Origin: Anaeromyces robustus | Lineage: Eukaryota > Neocallimastigomycota > Neocallimastigomycetes > Neocallimastigales > Neocallimastigaceae | Direction of reading: 5' to 3' | Length of the DNA: 64,000 nt | NCBI GenBank assembly: GCA_002104895.1 | Contig: MCFG01000088.1 | Coordinates: 102,001 to 166,000, forward strand | The notes under the pieces: model-generated | Databases searched by the model: none | Told to the model about the DNA's origin: nothing | What the model saw: the letters and a program-made list of their open reading frames with translations, nothing else | Shown: positions 56,853-64,000 of the stretch, in pieces | Layout: the number at the start of each line of letters is the position of its first letter | Position numbering within the stretch: the stretch's first letter is position 1 | Position numbers and translations under genes: made by a program

Positions 56853-59540
56853 ATGAATTCAGACAAACAAGAAAAAGATACCCTTCCAAAATTTAATTAT
56901 CAACAATTAGAAAATAAAGAAAATAATTCGAATTATTGTCCTTCCATTAAAATAATCTCAACTAGAGGTAGAACAGATAGTAGTAATAGTATAAATAATA
57001 GTCAATTAAATAACAAAATGATAAATTCAAATAATAAAAAAGCTTCTTCTTCATCTATAAGTACATATTCTAATCCAAATTCTTATCATCGTTATAATCA
57101 ATCTATTTCAAATTCAATACATTCAATACATTCAAATCATTCTACTTCTTCTACTTCTTTAAATAAATATAAAAATGTTGATAATACTAATGGAAAATAT
57201 GATAAGAATGGAAAAAATTCACATCTTCATCCTTCTGTTAATGATTATTCTATGCAAAAGAAAAATTCGTTAGGAGGAGGTATTAATATTGATTCTTTAA
57301 ATGCTTTAGCAATTGAAAATGACGTAACAAGTCAGCTTTCAAGTTCAAAGTCATCTTTAAGTATTTCTACTATTAATTCTAATGATAACAATGACAATAA
57401 AAATAATAGTAGTGATAACAATATAAACAATAACAACAATTATAATAGTAATAATAATTATGATAATAATAACAATACTCCAGCTTTTAGATTAAATGAT
57501 GGTTCTTTGAAATCATATAGTAAAATATCAACTAGTAATATGAAAAAAGGTGTTCCAAATAAATCATCTAGAGATAAGAGTTCTGTTAATAGTCATCCTA
57601 CGAGTGATATTGGTAGTTATTATAGTTCTAATAATACTTTAAAAGGTGTAAGACCAAGATCAAGTGTTTCTTATCAACATGAATCTAATAGACCATTAAA
57701 TAATAATACAACTGCTTCAGTTTTAAATAGTCATACTCCAAGTATTAATATGTATAATTCAAATAATTATCTTGGCGCTAATATGGGTTTAAAGAAAAAA
57801 TATAGTAGTTGTTATTCAATATCTTCGAATTCAACAATATTAGCACCCCCTAGAAAATATTTAAATAATAATACTTCAATTTATTCTTATCCAAAATTGA
57901 AACATATGTGTTATGTTTTTATTATTATTATTATTCATTTTTGTGTAATTAATTATGCCGTTTTATCTACTAAATGGTTTGTAGTTGATACTAAATATAT
58001 AGAGTCAAAAACTAAAGATGCTACAGATTCTAAAGATAGTGGTCACATTTACGTTCATTAGTAAGTATTATTATAAACACTTTTTTTATTTATTTTTTTT
58101 TTTTTTTATTTTTATTTTGATTTACACGAAAAAAAAAAAAAAATTTTAAAATGTTATATTTATATTAAATATTTTATAATTAATATATATATCTATATAT
58201 AATTTTTTTTATGTTTAAAGTGAATTTGGTATGTATAAATTTTGTTATAACGATTTAAGTAAATTTAATTCAACTGAACCAGTTGAACCATCTGAACAAA
58301 TTGAACAAACATGTGAAAGCATTAGTGATAATTGTCCAACAACTTTTCTTACAGAAACATCATGTATTAATTTTAATTTTAACACAAGTAGAATTCAATT
58401 TAATGAACATGAAAAATGTATTCCTGAAGATTCAACAGATCCAGAGTTTAGTTTTTGTCATTTAACTTCAAAAAGTAGAACCATTTCAAAAATATATTTA
58501 TTATTAAATTTAATGAGTTTAATTGTAGGTGCCTCAATATTATATTTAACTATAAAATTCCGTGAAAAAGAAAAAGGAAGTTTAAAGAATACTATAAGAA
58601 AGAGATTATCTATTATAAGTGAACATTATTCTTTTTCAATTGATAGATATAGAACTAAAAATAATAATAATAACAATAAAAACAATGCAGCTACTGATAC
58701 CAAAAATAATAATAATAATGAAATGGAAGTAGTAAGTTTCGGAAATAGACAACAGTATTGTGAACCAGAATCATATGATAATGAAAGTACTAGTCCAAGT
58801 GGTAGAACAGGTCGTATTACTTATAATATTCCAAATTCACCAAATAATTTAAATATTCGTAGACAAGTGTCTGCATCAGAATCAATTCTAATGAATAATC
58901 CACAAGCATATTTATCTCCGAATATAGATGAACCAAATAAACAAGAAGTTGATGAAGAAACTGCTAAAAGAAAGAAGATTTTAAAATTATTGTTTACAGT
59001 ATTAATTACTTTATGTTTAATTTTAGGTAAGTAATGATTTAAATAATACTAATACTAATACTAATACTAATACTAATACTAATACTAATACTAATACTAA
59101 TACTAATACTAATACTAATACTAATACTAATAATAATACTAATACTAATACTAATACTAATAATAATACTAATAATAGATATAATTGGTTTATACTTTGT
59201 AATTAAATGGAGCAAACAAGCAAAACATGTCGGTATATCTTTTAATCCAAATCCTATGATTAATATGAATAATGTTAATTTAGATATTAGTATTGGGGTT
59301 TCTGTTATTTTAATTGTTATTGCAATAATTTTAAATATTATTGCCGTGGTATATGTCATACTTCATCTTGCTTATATACATTATTCAAAATCAAAAACAT
59401 ATTGGGCTAATGATGGAGATGATGATTCGACTTCACAATCATATGATAGTAGTCTTCAACATTCTAGTTATTATAATTACAATCCATATATATATAATCA
59501 AAATAATTATAATTCAAATAATATGACATATATTCCTTAA
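56853..59540 (+). CDS. Claudin/SUR7-like four-TM protein with long Asn/Ser-rich N-terminus (3 exons)
   Basis: Exons 56853-58060, 58221-59026 and 59179-59540 total 2376 nt and 791 residues. Both donors are GTAAGT and the phases agree (TA+T, G+AT). Residues 1-350 are Asn/Ser-rich and probably cytosolic. TM1 is near 351-375 (MCYVFIIIIIHFCVINYAVL). A Cys-rich loop follows, with W......FGMYKFC resembling the W..GLW..C signature of claudin/PMP22/SUR7 proteins and further Cys pairs. TM2 is near 494-516 (IYLLLNLMSLIVGASILYLT), then a second Asn-rich loop, TM3 near 656-682 (split by intron 2) and TM4 near 708-738. The tail is Tyr/Asn-rich. Fungal relatives organise plasma-membrane domains and cell-wall signalling; that role is an inference. 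Intron 2 is almost wholly TACTAA repeats. Confidence 0.75.
59047..59172 (+). repeat. (TACTAA)n hexanucleotide array filling intron 2
   Basis: Nineteen TACTAA units with three TAATAA interruptions, lying between the donor GTAAGT at 59027 and the acceptor AATAATAG ending at 59178. The unit equals the first six bases of the yeast branch-point box TACTAAC. Confidence 0.97.
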
Positions 59541-59640
59541 AAACAAAGCAAAGCAAAAAATATATTACACTCCATATATATATAATCAAAATAATTATAA
59601 TTATAGTAATATGACATTCCTTAAAAGCAAAACCAAACAT
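59480..59640 (+). repeat. Tandem duplication of the terminal coding sequence into the 3' UTR
   Basis: The end of exon 3 (CCATATATATATAATCAAAA, then ATTCAAATAATATGACATAT and the stop) is repeated about 86 bp downstream (from about 59571), with AATATGACATTCCTTAAAAG and AAAGC-type flanks. The second copy lies after the stop codon. Confidence 0.85.
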
Positions 59641-59778
59641 AAAAAAGATTATATTCTTTTATTATTTAAATTATTTAATATATATATATATATATTTATA
59701 AATATTTTAAAAAAGTAATTTACATACGCACATAAAAATTAAATAATTAATTTTTAAAGTTTATAAATCTATATTAAA

Positions 59779-59810
<32 letters not shown>

Positions 59811-61196
59811 TAATCATAAATAAATTAATAAATAATATATACTTATAAGAAGAAAAAAGTAAATTTTAATATTTAAAGATTTATAATTTTTTCATTAATT
59901 TATATATTATATATATATATATTTAATTATTTATTATTAATTCTTTTGTAGTTAATTTTATTTTATTTTTTTTTCCTTTTTTTTTTTTTTTTTTAAATTT
60001 AAATTCTTTTTATTTTTTTATTAAAGTATTATTTTTTTTTAGCGTTATACATATTTAATAATAAAAATTACAGAAGATAAAATGTTAAAAAGATAAATTA
60101 ACATAAAAGTGATGGGAATAAAGGAAAAGGAAAAAAAAAAAAAATTAGAAAATAAAATATGGTAAAGCGAAAAAAAAATTTATGTTAAGATAGTTTAATA
60201 ATAATTATTAAAAAATAAAAAAAAAAAAATAAAGAAAAATAAAGAAAAAAATAACAAAAAAAAAAAAAAAAAAAATAATAAAAAAATATTACTAACAATA
60301 ACAACACCAAGACAAGAATAATAATAGTACAACACAAAAAACAAAACAAAAACAAAAATAAAACAAAATCAAAAATATTTTAATCTAAACCTAAATTATT
60401 ATTTAGAGTATACTTAATACTATTTTAAGTATAATTTTTTTAATATATATCATGTAAGAAATAAAAAAAAAAAAAACGTAAAAATTAATGTTTTTTTTTT
60501 TTTTAAATACATATATATAATATTTTTATTATTAAGAAAAATTAATATTTTAAATAAATATTAAAACAGTTTTCACATAATTTTTTTATATACTTTTTTT
60601 CTTCCCTTTTATATATATATTTTAATATAAATTGTTCCTTTTACATATAATTTTTCTATTTAATTTTATTGAATATTTTATATATAAATATTTTTATTTT
60701 ATTAATATTACATAGAGACATAAATTATTTACACTATATATTTACCATATATTATTTTAATTATTATTATGTATGCACTGTTATTGTATACTTTCTTTTT
60801 ATATAATAATATATGTTTTCTATACTTTTTATTTTTTATTAGTTTTTATTAAATTTTATATTTATATTATTATTTAATATTTTATTTTACTAATTTATTT
60901 TTATGTTTATACTGATATAAAAAAATTAAAGAATAAGAAAAAAACTGAAAAAAAAAAAAAAAAAAAAACTAATAGTTATTAAAAAAAAAGAAACAAAAAT
61001 TATAAAAAAGATCATTTTTTTTTATATAATTTTTTTTTTATTAATATATTATAATTAGAACAAAATACTAATTTACTACTATTATTATTTTACATTATAT
61101 ACATTAACATATACATTAAGATATATAAGTTTTATTATGTATTTAATAAATATATTTAAAATAAAAATTATTATATAATATAAAAAGATTTTTTTC

Positions 61197-61245
<49 letters not shown>

Positions 61246-61640
61246 TATAGAAATATTATCTGTATAAAAAAAAGAAATGGGTATATAAATAATGTATATA
61301 TATATTTTTTTGAAATTTTTGAAATTGAATTTGTAAGATAAAATTAAAATTTCAGTATAAACGAATATAATAAATATATGTTTTTACTGTATTCTTTTTT
61401 TTTTTTTTACTATTTTTTTTATTTTATTTTGTATTTTATATGTTATTTTTTTTGTCTTATATATTTTATTATTGTTTTATTTTTTAATGTGCTAATTATT
61501 TTTATTTTCATTATAAATTAAATATAAAAATAATAAATAGTTTTCATACTTATGATGATAATAATTTTAATACTTATTATCTTATAATTAATGTGGTTGA
61601 ACTTTATATAACTTTATATATTTTATATATTATTATTATA
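59541..61640. other. Convergent intergenic region, no gene seen
   Basis: 3' flanks of the four-TM gene (+) and the LITAF-like gene (-). It is filled with A runs (60120-60290), T runs (59975-59995, 61211-61240) and TA repeats. No coding signal was seen. Confidence 0.75.
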
Positions 61641-61994
61641 TTATTCATCAGCTTGTTGTAATTTCAATATTCTTTGTTTACATATTGTACAATAAAATGA
61701 ATAATATTTAAATCTATTAAATAGAAACGGTACCCATGCAAAAATACCTCCAGCTAATAATAGTACTATAAATAATATCCAAAAAGTTCTACTATATTCT
61801 CTTTTTACTTCTATTTTTACTTTCTTTTTACATGCATTACAAAATAATACTGATTCTTCTGTTATATGTATTTCATAAACATTTGGAATATAATAACATT
61901 CTGATTCATTACTATTATTTTATTGATTTAATATACAATTAAAAATAATATATATTATTATTATACAAAAAATAAAAAGTTATACAAAAGATAA

Positions 61995-62033
<39 letters not shown>

Positions 62034-62813
62034 GTAGTTATATAATTATATTATTTTTTACTAATTATTATATATATAAATATAATTTTTTTTTTTAAAA
62101 AAAAGCAATAACAGTAACAACTTACAATGTAACATTTTTACCAATATTTTTTGATTTTTTCCTTATATCTTTTCCTTGAAATTGTCCGTCATTACTATTA
62201 CCAATATCATGATTTGTATTGTTTGGTTCATCACCCATTTCCTCATCTGAAAAAAGAAAGTCATTATAGTTAATATTTCCAATGGAAGAACAATCCACTG
62301 TAAATAAATTACTGTCAACATTATTATTATTATTATTATTATTTATATTTGCATTTTTTGATTCATAATCCTGATCAATAATATCAACATTTTCTGTATT
62401 CATTACTGAATTACCATTATAATTCATAGTGGTTGGCATACTTTTGCTATAAGGTCTTGCTAAATATGAATTTAATTCATTTTCTGTAATTAACGATGAA
62501 GATATGATATGTCGAGTACTATTAGTTACTGTTACACCATTTAAACTACATGTATGATTTGGATTATCATCTGATGATAATTTTACAGTCTTTTTATATG
62601 TTTCTCCATCTTCATTATTTTCAATAAAAGATTTATTCTTTTTTTCTTTTACAATAACATTATCAAAATTCCCAATAATATTTGAATCTGACCGTATTAT
62701 GACTTTTTTAATGCTACCTACTTTTTTACCACTTGGTATTATTAAATATTCATTTTTCTCTTCTTTTGTTGGGGAAGCTTTATTTTTTGATTTTGATTTA
62801 TATGTTAATTCTT

Positions 62814-62858
<45 letters not shown>

Positions 62859-63593
62859 AGTAGAAACAAAATGTAATAAATATATATCATTAGTTAAAAA
62901 AAAATCAACAAGTATTTATTGTTAAATATTAATCTTATATATTATATTTTAATTTTTTTTTATTTTTTTTTATTTTCATTTAATTTTTTTCTTACCTGAA
63001 AATCCAGTTATATGTTTTATAAAATTTAATGAGGGTCTTTTTGTTTTCAATGGTTGTACTTGTTCGCAATTAGTATTAAAATCACTATTTTGTGTATCAG
63101 TTGTAAATGAATTTGTTGCCTGAGTTCCATCTTTTAAATCAAAACTATATAATGAACTTGGTCTTATAGTTATACCTCTATCAACACTTAGAGTATTTGG
63201 AATATTATGTCCTTTTTTATTATTAGAATTATTGTTACCAATTTTTTCATCTGCAGATTTATTATTATTTATATCTGTTAAAACAGGATGGCTACCACTA
63301 TTTGATTTTAATATTTGATCAAAACTATCATAACTACATGAACTTGTTAATACAAAATTCCTTTGATTTTCTAAAAAAAAATAATATATATTTTCATTCA
63401 ATCATTATTTAATGATAATATATTTATTATAAAAATAACAAATAAAATAAAGAATTAATAAATAATATATATATATATTATTATAGCTTACATATTAATG
63501 TATTAATGTATATATATAAAAGAATTTATCATTTATTAAAATTTACCTTCTGGATTTGTTAATGAATCTTTATTATTGGTATTCTTATTATTG

Positions 63594-63660
<67 letters not shown>

Positions 63661-63868
63661 CGTTATTATTATTATTATCGTTATTATTATTATTATTATT
63701 TATTTTCGTTTCTTCTTCATCTTTTGAACAATCTATAATTATTGATATTTTATTTTCGTTTATATTTGATTCTTTTAGTATAGTACTTGATATATTATCA
63801 TTTAATTCTAAATCTGATTTTATCTCATCATAATTAAAATTTACTTCTATATCATCTGTTATTTTATT
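61641..63868 (-). CDS. Asn-rich protein with C-terminal LITAF-like membrane zinc ribbon (5' partial)
   Basis: Minus-strand exons 63868-63547, 63370-62996, 62810-62126 and 61911-61641 give 550 visible residues. Donors are GTAAAT, GTAAGA and GTAAGT, and phases agree throughout. The first exon starts at an acceptor (AAAAG/AATAAAATA) and has no in-frame ATG, so the start lies beyond the right window edge. Most of the protein is charged and Asn/Ser-rich, with a long poly-Asn run. The last 70 residues read VLFCNACKKKVKIEVKREYS, a hydrophobic stretch (WILFIVLLLAGGIFAWVPFL), then YSFYCTICKQRIL. This C..C, membrane-inserted loop, C..C layout matches the LITAF domain, which in animals sits on endosome and lysosome membranes. 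The LITAF tryptophan is kept; the Cys-rich centre is not. Function is inferred only at family level. Confidence 0.7.
63593..63700 (-). repeat. (AAT)n coding microsatellite (poly-Asn)
   Basis: About 108 bp of ATT units on the plus strand, with two ATCGTT interruptions. It lies inside the first visible exon of the LITAF-like gene and encodes about 35 residues, nearly all Asn with two Asp. Confidence 0.95.
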
Positions 63869-64000
63869 CTTTTATATATATATATATATATATAAGTATT
63901 AGTAGAAAAATATAGTAAAGTAAAAAATGATATATATAATATTATATAAAATATATAAAAAAAGAAAAAAGTAAGAAATAAAAAATTATATAAAGATTAG

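Noticed and set aside
59039-59359. 106-codon minus-strand frame with Ile-Ser repeats
   Set aside because: It is the antisense translation of the TACTAA intron repeat and the following exon.
63556-63833. Poly-Tyr and poly-Leu frames on the plus strand
   Set aside because: Shadows of the poly-Asn AAT repeat in the minus-strand LITAF-like gene.

Overview
The window looks like nuclear DNA of an anaerobic gut fungus (Neocallimastigomycota; Piromyces, Neocallimastix, Anaeromyces or Orpinomyces-like). Four things point there: extreme A+T richness with long AAAT and poly(A/T) tracts between genes; spliceosomal GT..AG introns in most genes; a malic enzyme carrying an N-terminal extension like that of the Neocallimastix hydrogenosomal enzyme; and a secreted esterase with an N-terminal fungal (CBM10-type) dockerin, the hallmark of fungal cellulosomes. 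No bacterial operon, rRNA, tRNA or CRISPR was seen.

Layout. 1-3036 (+): a C2 + RasGAP protein. 4113-7425 (-): a seven-exon, Asn/Ser-rich protein with six 22-residue repeats and a C-terminal calponin-homology-like domain. 9294-12033 (+): a five-exon class C GPCR whose ectodomain resembles a bacterial sugar-binding protein. 12650-16490: a cluster of 5'-truncated LINE-type retroelements, all on the minus strand and joined head to tail through poly(A) tails. 17311-19089 (-): malic enzyme. 19090-31399: a 12.3-kb gene desert. 31400-34210 (+): a two-exon protein with poly-Q and a C-terminal membrane hairpin, function unknown. 36325-38784 (+): glucose-6-phosphate isomerase, two exons. 38785-44806: AT-rich repeats. 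44807-47495 (+): a five-exon ANKRD13-family protein. 48725-49320 and 53284-53400: decayed coding islands, the second with a pogo-like HTH. 50480-51544 (-): dockerin-bearing esterase. 56853-59540 (+): a three-exon claudin/SUR7-like four-TM protein. 61641-63868 (-, 5' end beyond the window): an Asn-rich protein ending in a LITAF-like membrane zinc ribbon.

The genes form no operon, but several fit the life of a plant-degrading anaerobe: glycolysis (GPI), hydrogenosomal malate metabolism, a cellulosomal esterase, and a receptor suited to sensing sugars. RasGAP, CH-domain, ANKRD13, LITAF-like and claudin-like proteins are eukaryotic signalling, cytoskeletal and membrane-traffic components. Exon models were built by hand from GT/AG sites and reading phase. 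Each complete model closes to a whole number of codons, but none has transcript support.
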